Positions 7,437 through 16,521 of a stretch of DNA of 64,000 nt are shown here, one piece after another. A program made the position numbers and the translations under genes. Below the pieces are notes generated by a model that saw nothing but the letters and a program-made list of their open reading frames with translations, was not told the origin of the DNA and did not search any database. The stretch is taken from positions 7,998,001-8,062,000 of the forward strand of contig NZ_CP116256.1 of NCBI RefSeq assembly GCF_027947575.1. Direction: 5' to 3'. Every line of letters begins with the position of its first letter. Position 1 is the stretch's first letter. This stretch comes from Streptomyces rubrogriseus (GTDB taxonomy: Bacteria; Actinomycetota; Actinomycetes; Streptomycetales; Streptomycetaceae).

Positions 7437-8045
7437 ATGGAGACGGGACGGAAGGCGGCGGTCGGCCGGCCGAGGGGATTCGACGCCGACGAGGCGCTGG
7501 AGAAGGCCATGCGGGTCTTCTGGGAGCAGGGCTACGAGGGTGCCAGCCTCACCGACCTGACCGGCGCCATGGGCATCACCCGCACCAGCATGTACGCGGC
7601 CTTCGGCAACAAGGAGGACCTGTTCCGCAAGGCGCTCGAACGCTACGAGGAGGGCCCCGCGTCCTACGTGGCCCGCGCCCTGCGGGAACCGACCGCACGC
7701 GAGGTGGCGACCGCGTTCCTGAGAGGTGCCGTCCAGGTCAGCACCCGCCCCGACTGCCCGTCCGGCTGCCTGGGCGTCCAGGGCTCACTGGCCGCCGGCG
7801 AGACCGGCCGCTCGGCCCGGGACCTGCTGGCCGACTGGCGCGAAGGGGGCGTCGCCCAGCTCCGCGACCGGTTCCGGCAGGCCGTCGAGGACGGCGACCT
7901 GCCGCCCGGCACGGACCCGCTGCACATCGCCCGCTACCTGATGACCTTCGCCAACGGCATCTCCGTGCAGGCCACCGGCGGCGCCACCCGGGAGGACCTC
8001 CAGCGGGTGGCCGACACGGCCCTGGGCAACTGGCCGCCCGCGTGA
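7437..8045 (+). CDS. TetR family transcriptional regulator, likely repressor of the divergent SDR gene
   Basis: A 202-residue TetR protein. The N terminus KAAVGRPRGFDADEALEKAM and HTH ASLTDLTGAMGITRTSMYAAF are typical of the subgroup that controls oxidoreductases responding to reactive electrophiles. Cys pairs in the ligand domain (PDCPSGCLGVQGSL, near residues 103-107) are conserved in that subgroup and may sense the signal. ATG 7437 is used. Two related palindromes upstream are its likely operators. Confidence 0.88.
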   Translation: METGRKAAVGRPRGFDADEALEKAMRVFWEQGYEGASLTDLTGAMGITRTSMYAAFGNKEDLFRKALERYEEGPASYVARALREPTAREVATAFLRGAVQVSTRPDCPSGCLGVQGSLAAGETGRSARDLLADWREGGVAQLRDRFRQAVEDGDLPPGTDPLHIARYLMTFANGISVQATGGATREDLQRVADTALGNWPPA

Positions 8046-8049
8046 TCCG

Positions 8050-8586
8050 TCAGGGGCCGACGGGCCCGGCCGCAGCCAGGGCCTCCGCCACCGCCTGCCG
8101 CAGCGAACGGCTGGTGATCCGGCGGTTCTCCCCGCCGGCCAGGTGCGCCGCGGCCCGGCCCACCCATTCCGGGTCGCCGAGGAGCTGAAGCCTTCCCTCA
8201 TCGGTGAGCTGCCGCAGCAGGGCTTCGAGGCGGAGCGCGTCAACCGCCCGGTAAGGGCGCGTGTGCTGGTCGAAGCGCAGCTGGTGGTCCTCGTAGGGGT
8301 GGCGCAGCGTCATGTGCAACCAGCCGCCGTCACGCCTGGCGACCATGCCCCTCAGCGTGTACAGGCCCCTGTTGTTCGTGTCCCAGGGGTGCTTGCCCCA
8401 GGTGATCCTGATGCCGTTCATGATCCTGGACCACGGGACCAACTGCCCCTCGGAGTCCGGCTCGTGCTGGTGGAGCCCGTCCGGACGGAACTCCACCCAG
8501 TGGGTGTCAGGCCGTGTGGCGTCCCCGACCCGCCAACGGCCGTCGGTCAGTTCCAGCGGTCCCAGAGACGCACGGTCCTCCACCAT
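8050..8586 (-). CDS. Hypothetical protein
   Basis: A 178-residue protein I cannot assign to a family. The first two thirds are rich in aromatic residues and His (THWVEFRPDGLHQHEP, RITWGKHPWDTNN, HPYEDHQLRF) and probably form a beta-rich domain; the C terminus is helical. There is no signal peptide or membrane segment. ATG 8586 is used; an in-frame GTG at 8646 would add 20 residues. It converges with the TetR gene, leaving only a 4-base gap. Confidence 0.65.
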   Translation of the reverse strand: MVEDRASLGPLELTDGRWRVGDATRPDTHWVEFRPDGLHQHEPDSEGQLVPWSRIMNGIRITWGKHPWDTNNRGLYTLRGMVARRDGGWLHMTLRHPYEDHQLRFDQHTRPYRAVDALRLEALLRQLTDEGRLQLLGDPEWVGRAAAHLAGGENRRITSRSLRQAVAEALAAAGPVGP

Positions 8587-8730
8587 GCGGTCATTGAACC
8601 ACGCGGACGACCACGCCTCTGGGGCGCGCACTGTCGCGGTTCGCACGACCGAGGGACTGCCGCAGGGACTCGACGACCTCTTCGGTCGACCGCCTCCAGG
8701 CCGAGGCGTGGTCGGTCCGCGTCGACGGAG

Positions 8731-9078
8731 TCAGCCGCGGCGGCGTCCCAGGCCGAGGTGGGTGGTGACCGCGGCCAGCCCGGCCACACCGTACGCCAGC
8801 CACCAGCCCCCGGCCCGGTAGTCGCCCGCCGCCCCCTCCTCCTGCGCCTTCCTCTGCTGCTCGTACGTCCGCGTGCCCGCCGAGCGGCCGTCGGTGAAGT
8901 CGTACAGGTCGCACGTCTCCCCGGGCTTCATGGGCCCCGAGCGCTCCGCGTCCCCGTACTCCTGGATGATGCCGTCGCACCGGGGTGTGCCGTCGGCGGT
9001 CGCCGCCTCGGTGAGGAAGTACCCGCCGACGACGACCGGGACGGCGAACAGGCCCAGCAGGAGCCCTCGGAAGCTCAC
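8731..9078 (-). CDS. Small membrane protein with two predicted helices
   Basis: A 115-residue hypothetical protein. The N-terminal helix (FRGLLLGLFAVPVVVGGYFL) and a C-terminal helix (WWLAYGVAGLAAVTTHLGLG) enclose an external loop with two Cys residues (CDG and CDLYDF) that could form a disulfide. Its GTG start at 9078 overlaps the TGA of the carboxylesterase gene (GTGA), so translation is coupled. A function next to the esterase cannot be inferred. Confidence 0.7.
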   Translation of the reverse strand: MSFRGLLLGLFAVPVVVGGYFLTEAATADGTPRCDGIIQEYGDAERSGPMKPGETCDLYDFTDGRSAGTRTYEQQRKAQEEGAAGDYRAGGWWLAYGVAGLAAVTTHLGLGRRRG

Positions 9079-10619
9079 GCCCTCGGGTCCACCAGCGGCA
9101 GCGGCGCGAACTCGTAGCCCTCCCACAGGCGTCGGGAGGTCTCCTCCGGGTAGGGCGCGACGGTCGGCTCGGTGTCGAAGACCCGCACCAGCCGCCGCTC
9201 CGTGTCGTACGCGGGCCAGCCCGGGTCGCCGGTGCGGGCGAACGCCGTCCAGGAGGAGCGGAAGCGGGCGGACAGGGCCAGCGCCTCCGCGGACGGCTCC
9301 GCGCCGCCGAACTGGAGCAGCGCGAGGCTCTCCTGGAAGGTGCCGAAGAGGAGCGGGATGTCCAGGGCGTGGCAGGCGCCCAGGGCGCCGTCGAAGGCGG
9401 GGGCGGGCCAGGTGAGTTCGTAGACGTGGGCCCGGCCGCCACCCGCGAGGTGGGCCTCGGCCAGGTGCAGGGACGGCATCGCGAACAGCCAGTCGGTCTG
9501 GACGCGTTCGTAGAGGTCGTTGGCCGACGCGTCCGGGAACGCGGCGCGGTAGGCGGCCTCGCCGCCCGGCGCGTACAGGCGCAGCGCGGCGTTCGCGCGG
9601 TCCTCGCCGATCTGGCCGAGCTTGCCCGCCATGGCGGTGAACAGGCGGTTCTCGTCGCGGTTGTGACCGGTGATCAGCTCGATGCCGCGGGCCGCGCCGG
9701 AGGCCAGCGCCTCCCAGGGCGTGACGGGGAGGAACTCGCCGTCCACGACGGGCGCGTACGGGGTCACCGTGGGCGCCGCCTGGCCCCAGCGGGGGACGTT
9801 GCCCGGCATCTTCGGGGCGAGGGCCTGGCCCGCCTTGACGAGCTGGTCCGGAGTGACCTCCGAGAGGTCTTCGGCGGTCGGGCGCAGGCCCAGCTCGGCG
9901 GCGAGGGCGGTGCCGATGTCGGCGGCGAGCCCGGGGGAGAAGAACGTGCCCGGCACGCTCTGGGCGACGGCCCGCCGGAAGAGCCCGGCCGCCCGGGGCA
10001 TCGCGAGCAGGGCGGCCACGGAACCGGCGCCGGCCGACTCGCCGAAGATCGTGACCTGGTCGGGGTCACCGCCGAACCCGGCGATGTTCTCCTGCACCCA
10101 GACCAGCGCCGCGATCTGGTCGAGCAGGCCCCGGTTGGCGGGGGCGCCCTCGATGTGGGCGAATCCCTCCATGCCCAGGCGGTAGTTGAGGGTGACGACG
10201 ACGAGGTCGCCGTCGGCGGCTATGCGGCGGGCGTCGTAGGCGGGGCTGCCGGAGTGGCCGAGTTTGTAGGCGCCGCCGTGGATCCAGACCATGACCGGGC
10301 GGTGCGCGGCCGGGTCGGGCTCGGGGGTCCAGACGTTGAGCGTCAGCCAGTCGTCGCCGTCCCCGGCGGCGTCCGGTGTGCCGGTGGCGCCCCCGGGGCC
10401 GAGGTCCTGCGGGGGCGGCGGGCCGAAGGCGTACGCGTCGCGTGTGCCGTCCCAGGGACGGGCGCGGCGCGGGGCGGCGAACCGGCCCTCTCCCACCGGG
10501 GGTTGGGCGAACGGGATGCCGCGGAAGACGGACAGGCCGCCCTCGGTCCGGCCGCGCACCGCGCCGCAGCCGGTGCGCACCACGGGTTCCACTGACTCCA
10601 AGGGTCCAGGGATCGTCAT
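9075..10619 (-). CDS. Type B carboxylesterase
   Basis: A 514-residue alpha/beta hydrolase. The nucleophile elbow is GESAGAGSVAALLAMP near residue 196, preceded by the oxyanion-hole region VMVWIHGGAYKLG near residue 110; DRDENRLF-like GHNRDENRLF and a late His (LGACHALDIPLLFG) complete the expected catalytic set. No signal peptide is seen, so it is probably cytosolic and acts on esters or carbamates of unknown identity. It is the upstream partner of the small membrane protein. ATG 10619 (MTIPGPLESV) is used. Confidence 0.92.
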   Translation of the reverse strand: MTIPGPLESVEPVVRTGCGAVRGRTEGGLSVFRGIPFAQPPVGEGRFAAPRRARPWDGTRDAYAFGPPPPQDLGPGGATGTPDAAGDGDDWLTLNVWTPEPDPAAHRPVMVWIHGGAYKLGHSGSPAYDARRIAADGDLVVVTLNYRLGMEGFAHIEGAPANRGLLDQIAALVWVQENIAGFGGDPDQVTIFGESAGAGSVAALLAMPRAAGLFRRAVAQSVPGTFFSPGLAADIGTALAAELGLRPTAEDLSEVTPDQLVKAGQALAPKMPGNVPRWGQAAPTVTPYAPVVDGEFLPVTPWEALASGAARGIELITGHNRDENRLFTAMAGKLGQIGEDRANAALRLYAPGGEAAYRAAFPDASANDLYERVQTDWLFAMPSLHLAEAHLAGGGRAHVYELTWPAPAFDGALGACHALDIPLLFGTFQESLALLQFGGAEPSAEALALSARFRSSWTAFARTGDPGWPAYDTERRLVRVFDTEPTVAPYPEETSRRLWEGYEFAPLPLVDPRA

Positions 10620-10668
10620 CCCACGGACCCTACGTGGTGCCGCGCACCGCGCTCGGCCGAGGGGCTGG

Positions 10669-11799
10669 TCAGCTCAGGGTCTTGATCGCCGCCGCGTCGT
10701 ACGGGGCGAGTTCGTCGAAGCGTCCGGCGAGGACCTTCTCGGCCCACCGCGGGTCCTGGAGCAGCGCGCGGCCGACGGCGACGAGGTCGAACTCGTCGCG
10801 TTCCATGCGGTCGAGGAGGTTGTCGAGGCTGCGGACGGGGGCGCCCTCGCCCTGGAAGGACCTGTTGAAGTCGCCGTCGAGGCCGACCGAGCCGACGGTG
10901 ATGGCCGCCTTGCCGGTGAGCTTCTTGGTCCAGCCGGCGAGGTTGAGGTCCGAGTCCTGGAACTCCGGGAGCCAGTAGCGGCGGGTGGAGGCGTGGAAGG
11001 CGTCGACACCGGCCGAGGCGAGCGGGGCGAGGATGGCCTCCAGCTCTTCCGGGGTCTCGGCGAGGCGGGCGTCGTAGGCCTCCTGCTTCCACTGGGAGTA
11101 GCGGAAGATCACGGGGAAGTCCGGGGAGACCGTCTCCCGTACGGCGGCCACGATCTCGGCGGCGAACCTGGTCCGGGCCACCGGGTCGCCGCCGTAGGCG
11201 TCGGTACGGCGGTTGGTGCCGGACCACAGGAACTGGTCGACGAGGTAGCCGTGGGCGCCGTGGATCTCCACGCCGTCGAAGCCGATGCGCTCGGCGGCCG
11301 CGGCCGACTCGGCGAAGGCGCCGACGACGTCGTCCAGGTCGCGCCGGGTCATCGCCCTGCCGGTCGGCTCGTCCTCGCCGATGCGCAGGCCGGACGGGCC
11401 GACGGCGGGGGCGGCCGCGAAGGGCGGCTGGCCCTCCTTGCGGACCATGCCGATGTGCCACAGCTGCGGCACGATCGTGCCGCCCGCCGCGTGCACCGCC
11501 TCGGCGACCTTCGCCCACCCGGCGAGCTGCTCCTCGCCGTGGAAGCGCGGGACGCGGTCGCTCTGCCCGGCCGAGTCGTGGCCGACGTAGGTGCCCTCGG
11601 TGACGATCAGTCCGACTCCGGCGGCGGCACGACGGGAGTAGTACGACACCACGTCCTCGCCGGGGACGCCGCCCGGGGAGAACATCCGGGTCATCGGCGC
11701 CATCGCGATGCGGTTGGGCACGGTGAGGCCGTTGAGCGTGGCCGGGCGGGCGAGGAGCTGGGCGGCGCGGGTGGCGGCCTCGGCGGGGGTGACGGTCAC
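10669..11799 (-). CDS. NADH:flavin oxidoreductase (Old Yellow Enzyme family)
   Basis: A 376-residue FMN-dependent ene-reductase-type TIM barrel. Recognisable are PNRIAMAPMTRMFSPGG near residue 30, VPQLWHIGMVRK near 108, EIHGAHGYLVDQFLW near 178 (active-site His-Gly-Ala-His) and VGRALLQDP near 340. The family reduces activated C=C bonds; the substrate is not inferable. GTG 11799 is chosen because AGGAG lies just upstream. A G-rich tandem repeat occupies the upstream gap, and the gene is followed by the esterase on the same strand. Confidence 0.9.
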   Translation of the reverse strand: MTVTPAEAATRAAQLLARPATLNGLTVPNRIAMAPMTRMFSPGGVPGEDVVSYYSRRAAAGVGLIVTEGTYVGHDSAGQSDRVPRFHGEEQLAGWAKVAEAVHAAGGTIVPQLWHIGMVRKEGQPPFAAAPAVGPSGLRIGEDEPTGRAMTRRDLDDVVGAFAESAAAAERIGFDGVEIHGAHGYLVDQFLWSGTNRRTDAYGGDPVARTRFAAEIVAAVRETVSPDFPVIFRYSQWKQEAYDARLAETPEELEAILAPLASAGVDAFHASTRRYWLPEFQDSDLNLAGWTKKLTGKAAITVGSVGLDGDFNRSFQGEGAPVRSLDNLLDRMERDEFDLVAVGRALLQDPRWAEKVLAGRFDELAPYDAAAIKTLS

Positions 11800-11925
11800 G
11801 TGGGGGCTCCTGAGGTGGGTACCGGGCGGTATGTGCGCGCGCATTCATCGCACTACAACGGGAACGGGCCCGCCCCACCGGGCCATTCCGCCCGGCGCCC
11901 CGATGTGACCCGGGCCATAGCGGAC

Positions 11926-11981
11926 GGGGGCGAGGGGTGGGCGGGGGCGAGGGGTGGGCGGGGGCGAGGGTGGGCGGGGGC
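11926..11981 (+). repeat. G-rich 17-bp tandem repeat
   Basis: The unit GGGGGCGAGGGGTGGGC occurs about three times in tandem, with one base missing from the third copy. It contains ten or more runs of three to five G on the plus strand, enough for quadruplex folding. It sits between the groEL2 terminator and the start of the Old Yellow Enzyme gene. Confidence 0.8.
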
Positions 11982-11990
11982 CGGACACGC

Positions 11991-12029
11991 CCGAGGGCGG
12001 CACCCCCTCTCGGGGGGTGCCGCCCTCGG
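11991..12029 (-). terminator. groEL2 transcription terminator
   Basis: A perfect 17-bp inverted repeat (11991-12007 against 12013-12029, 5-base loop) lies 37 bases beyond the groEL2 stop codon. No T-run follows, which is normal for Streptomyces terminators. Confidence 0.85.
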
Positions 12030-12065
12030 TCCGTACTGGACGGTCGATCAACCGGAACCGGTCGA

Positions 12066-13820
<1,755 letters not shown>

Positions 13821-13835
13821 TCACTCTCACCTTCA

Positions 13836-13879
13836 GAGTGCTAACGCAATGATTAGCACTCGACCATGCCGAGTGCAAG
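13836..13879 (-). promoter_or_regulatory. CIRCE operator (HrcA site) with an extra half-site, over the groEL2 promoter
   Basis: TTAGCACTC at 13853-13861, a 9-base spacer and GAGTGCAAG at 13871-13879 form the CIRCE inverted repeat, two bases off perfect symmetry. A third half-site, GAGTGCTAA, lies at 13836-13844. On the minus strand TTGCAC and TAATCA are 17 bases apart within the same element, so the promoter is embedded in the operator and HrcA binding would block it directly. Confidence 0.9.
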
Positions 13880-13947
13880 CGCCTCTCGGGGATCGGGCCG
13901 CTCGCTCAGCCCCCCGCGAACAAGGGGGTGACGGGCGTCCGGGCAGG

Positions 13948-13985
13948 CCGAAGGGCCCGTACCCCTGGAGGTACGGGCCCTTCGG
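13948..13985 (-). terminator. Terminator of the cold-shock gene
   Basis: A perfect 16-bp inverted repeat (13948-13963 against 13970-13985, 6-base loop) starts 32 bases beyond the stop of the cold-shock gene and separates it from the groEL2 promoter. Confidence 0.85.
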
Positions 13986-14017
13986 ATGAAGACCGGGTGC
14001 TGCGGTGGCCGCGCGTC

Positions 14018-14221
14018 TCAGGCGCTGAGGCGAACCATGTCGGCCTGCGGGCCCTTCTGACCCTGCGAGATCTCGAACTCGACCCGCTGGCCTTCTTCGA
14101 GGGTGCGGTAGCCGTCCATCTGAATCGCGCTGTAGTGGACGAAAACATCCGCACCACCGTCGACCGCGATGAAGCCGTACCCCTTCTCCGCGTTGAACCA
14201 CTTGACGGTGCCCTGAGCCAT
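14018..14221 (-). CDS. Cold-shock protein, CspA family
   Basis: A 67-residue single cold-shock domain. RNP1 (KGYGFIAV) and RNP2 (VFVHYSAI) are intact, as is the start [17 protein letters not shown]. It binds single-stranded RNA/DNA and acts as an RNA chaperone. ATG 14221 is preceded by GGGGAG at ideal distance. A long upstream gap and a strong terminator indicate a monocistronic unit. Streptomycetes carry many such paralogues, so no specific symbol is given. Confidence 0.95.
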   Translation of the reverse strand: MAQGTVKWFNAEKGYGFIAVDGGADVFVHYSAIQMDGYRTLEEGQRVEFEISQGQKGPQADMVRLSA

Positions 14222-14576
14222 GCCTAACTCCCCTATTACTGGCCCTTGCACAGATCCGCACTTCGCGGACCCGGGTCAGACCTCGCCCCCTCACGACTGG
14301 GGGCGTGCGCCGGAACGCGTCGACCGCGGCTGAATGTATCTGTCCAACTGCCGTCTGCAACAGGTCAATCGGACGAGAAATCTGGACGCACCCGGTCCGG
14401 AATGTGGCGAGAATTCGCCTGAATTCGGGTCAAGTCGGGTCACGCAAAGGGAACAAAAGCCGCGAAATACGCTCGCACTTTGGCTGTTTCTTGTCGGGCG
14501 GGCGGCAGGAATTAACGGTTCCCGTTGTGCTGATCGGGAGCGCGTTCCCCAACTCTACCGCGCTCAACCACATGGA
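14222..14576 (-). other. Non-coding leader and promoter region of the cold-shock gene
   Basis: About 355 bases without a convincing gene, less G+C-rich than the surroundings. It must hold the cold-shock promoter and probably a long 5' leader as in other csp genes. I could not place a promoter with correct spacing: two TTGACC strings on the minus strand (at 14368 and 14433) lack a well-spaced -10. Confidence 0.5.
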
Positions 14577-14611
14577 ATTGCCCCCTCCGTTTCTCTTACG
14601 GAGAGGGCAAT
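14577..14611 (-). terminator. Terminator of the thrC-sulfur carrier operon
   Basis: A 14-bp inverted repeat with one mismatch (14577-14590 against 14598-14611, 7-base loop) lies 29 bases beyond the sulfur carrier stop codon. Confidence 0.7.
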
Positions 14612-14639
14612 ACGCACTACGAGGTGTATCCGCGGTGGA

Positions 14640-14915
14640 TCAGCCGCCGGCGACCGCCGGGATGATCGAGACGCCCGCGCCGTCCGGCGTCGCCGTCTGA
14701 AGGCCCTGCTCGAAGCGGACGTCGTCGTCGTTGACGTAGACGTTGACGAAGCGGCGCAGCTTGCCCTGGTCGTCCAGGACGCGGGCGGCGATGCCGGTGT
14801 GGTTCTTCTCCAGGTCGGAGATGACCTCCCCGAGGTTGGCCCCGTCGGCGCTCACCTCGGCCTTGCCGCCGGTGTAGGTGCGCAGGATGGTCGGGATGCG
14901 AACGGTCACGCTCAT
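14640..14915 (-). CDS. MoaD/ThiS family sulfur carrier protein
   Basis: A 91-residue ubiquitin-fold protein. It starts MSVTVRIPTILRTYTGG and ends IIPAVAGG; the exposed C-terminal diglycine is the site that is adenylated and converted to a thiocarboxylate. Its ATG overlaps the stop of the threonine synthase-family gene by 4 bases (ATGA), so the two proteins are made together. Under a SAM riboswitch this pairing points to sulfur transfer in methionine synthesis rather than molybdopterin or thiamin synthesis. An activating E1 enzyme is not in the window. Confidence 0.88.
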   Translation of the reverse strand: MSVTVRIPTILRTYTGGKAEVSADGANLGEVISDLEKNHTGIAARVLDDQGKLRRFVNVYVNDDDVRFEQGLQTATPDGAGVSIIPAVAGG

Positions 14916-16204
14916 GCGAGGCCAGCCTCTCGGAAGGAGTCCAGGTTCGGGCGGATGGTGGCGGTGAGGCCGGTGCCGGCCACCGCGTCGAGGGTCTTCA
15001 GGCCGTCGCCGGTGTTCAGGACGACGGTGGTGAGCGACGGGTCGAGGACGCCGTTCTCGATCAGCTTCTTGGTGACGCCGACCGTCACGCCGCCCGCCGT
15101 CTCCGCGAAGATGCCCTCCGTGCGGGCGAGCAGCTTGATCGCGTCCACGACCTGCTCGTCGGTCACGTCCTCCACGGCGCCGCCGGTGCGGCGGGCGATG
15201 TCGAGGACGTAGGGGCCGTCGGCCGGGTTGCCGATGGCCAGCGACTTGGCGATGGTGTTCGGCTTCTGCGGGCGGACCACGTCGTGCCCGGCCTTGAACG
15301 CCGTGGAGACCGGCGAGCAGCCCTCGGCCTGCGCGCCGAAGATCTTGTAGGGCTTGTCCTCGACCAGACCCAGCTCGATCAGCTCCTTCAGCCCCTTGTC
15401 GATCTTCGTCAGCTGGGAGCCGGACGCGATCGGCACGACGATCTGGTCGGGCAGCCGCCAGCCGAGCTGCTCGCAGATCTCGTAGGCGAGGGTCTTGGAA
15501 CCCTCGGCGTAGTAGGGGCGCAGGTTGACGTTGACGAAGCCCCAGCCCTCGCCGGCCGGGTCGCCGATCAGCTCGGAGCAGAAGCGGTTCACGTCGTCGT
15601 AGTTGCCCTCGATGCCGACCAGCTCACCGCCGTAGACGGCGGCCATGACGACCTTGCCCTGCTCCAGGTCGTGCGGGATGAACACGCAGGAGCGGAAGCC
15701 GGCCCGGGCGGCGGCGGCGCCGACGGCACCGGCGAGGTTGCCGGTGGAGGAGCAGGACAGGGTGGTGAAGCCGAAGGCGCGGGCGGCCTCGATGGCCTGG
15801 GCGACGACGCGGTCCTTGAAGGAGTGCGTGGGGTTGCCGGAGTCGTCCTTGATGTACAGCCCGCCGGTGACGCCCAGTTCGCGGGCGAGGTTGTCGGCCT
15901 GGACGAGCTTGGTCCAGCCGGGGTTGATGTTCGGCTTGGTCGCGACGTCGGCCGGGACGGGCAGCAGGGGGGCGTAGCGCCAGATGTTCGCGGGGCCCGC
16001 TTCGATCCGCTTGCGCAGTTCCTCGGCGTCGTGGTCCGAGAAGTCGTAGGCGATCTCGAGGGGGCCGAAACACTCTTCGCAGGCGAAGACCGGTCCGAGC
16101 GGAACCCGGTGGCCGCACTCCCGGCAGCTCAGCGCGGCGGCGGGGCCGAGGTCGACGGTGCCGTCGGCGGGGTTCGTGGAGGTTTCGGCAGTCTGCACAG
16201 CCAT
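14912..16204 (-). CDS. thrC: Threonine synthase-family PLP enzyme, possibly an O-phosphohomoserine-dependent homocysteine synthase
   Basis: A 430-residue fold-type II PLP enzyme. After an N-terminal Cys4 ribbon (CRECG and CEECFG, residues about 27-45) come the PLP lysine in THSFKDRVVAQ near residue 128, the phosphate loop SSTGNLAGAVGAAAA near residue 155, and VVPIASGSQLTKI near residue 260. By family it converts O-phosphohomoserine to threonine. Context argues for another outcome: a SAM-I riboswitch sits upstream and a sulfur carrier overlaps its stop codon. From memory, a sulfur-carrier-dependent homocysteine route from O-phosphohomoserine has been reported in streptomycetes. ATG 16204 (MAVQTAETS) is used. 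Confidence 0.85.
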   Translation of the reverse strand: MAVQTAETSTNPADGTVDLGPAAALSCRECGHRVPLGPVFACEECFGPLEIAYDFSDHDAEELRKRIEAGPANIWRYAPLLPVPADVATKPNINPGWTKLVQADNLARELGVTGGLYIKDDSGNPTHSFKDRVVAQAIEAARAFGFTTLSCSSTGNLAGAVGAAAARAGFRSCVFIPHDLEQGKVVMAAVYGGELVGIEGNYDDVNRFCSELIGDPAGEGWGFVNVNLRPYYAEGSKTLAYEICEQLGWRLPDQIVVPIASGSQLTKIDKGLKELIELGLVEDKPYKIFGAQAEGCSPVSTAFKAGHDVVRPQKPNTIAKSLAIGNPADGPYVLDIARRTGGAVEDVTDEQVVDAIKLLARTEGIFAETAGGVTVGVTKKLIENGVLDPSLTTVVLNTGDGLKTLDAVAGTGLTATIRPNLDSFREAGLA

Positions 16205-16221
16205 GGAGGCGAGGCCCTTTC

Positions 16222-16370
16222 TCCTCATCTTCCTCACGACGCATCTCGCCGTGAGACGGATTTGGCACCTTCCCTAGCCGGGAGCCTCGCCACGTCCGTG
16301 TGACAAGAACCGACTGGAGGGTTGCCGGGGCTTCATCGGGCCGTATCCCTCTGCCCCTCTGGATGAGCGG
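16222..16370 (-). ncRNA. SAM-I (S-box) riboswitch
   Basis: Read on the minus strand, the leader contains all S-box landmarks in order: P1 strand CTCATC (16367-16362), AGAGGGGCAGAGGGATACGG, CCCGATGAAGCCCCGGCAAC, the later GGAAGGTGCCAAATCC, and the closing GAAGATGAG whose GATGAG (16229-16224) pairs with CTCATC. The aptamer ends directly at a GGAG string 18 bases before ATG 16204. Binding of S-adenosylmethionine is expected to lower expression of the downstream operon. This is strong sequence-level evidence, although no computed fold was run. Confidence 0.92.
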
Positions 16371-16521
16371 TATGAAGTTGTTTCGCGGTGGTGCGCGCGG
16401 CGACCCCGGCATGCGGTGGTCCCACGCGTTGTTCAAGACTGTAACCGAAGGCCAGGACGGTTGAGATAGTCGTCCGTACCGCGAGATGGATCACAATGGA
16501 TCACGAAGGAGACCACGGGAC
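16371..16521. other. Gap between the SAM riboswitch and the divergent gpgS-like gene
   Basis: This stretch must carry the divergent promoters of the thrC operon and of the glycosyltransferase gene. A purine-rich AAGGAG at 16506-16511 is the ribosome site that favours GTG 16522. Nothing else was recognised. Confidence 0.4.

Noticed and set aside
14305..14700. Possible small plus-strand gene upstream of the cold-shock gene
   Set aside because: It has no ribosome site, runs through the terminator hairpin into the antisense of the sulfur carrier gene, and shows no Streptomyces codon bias.
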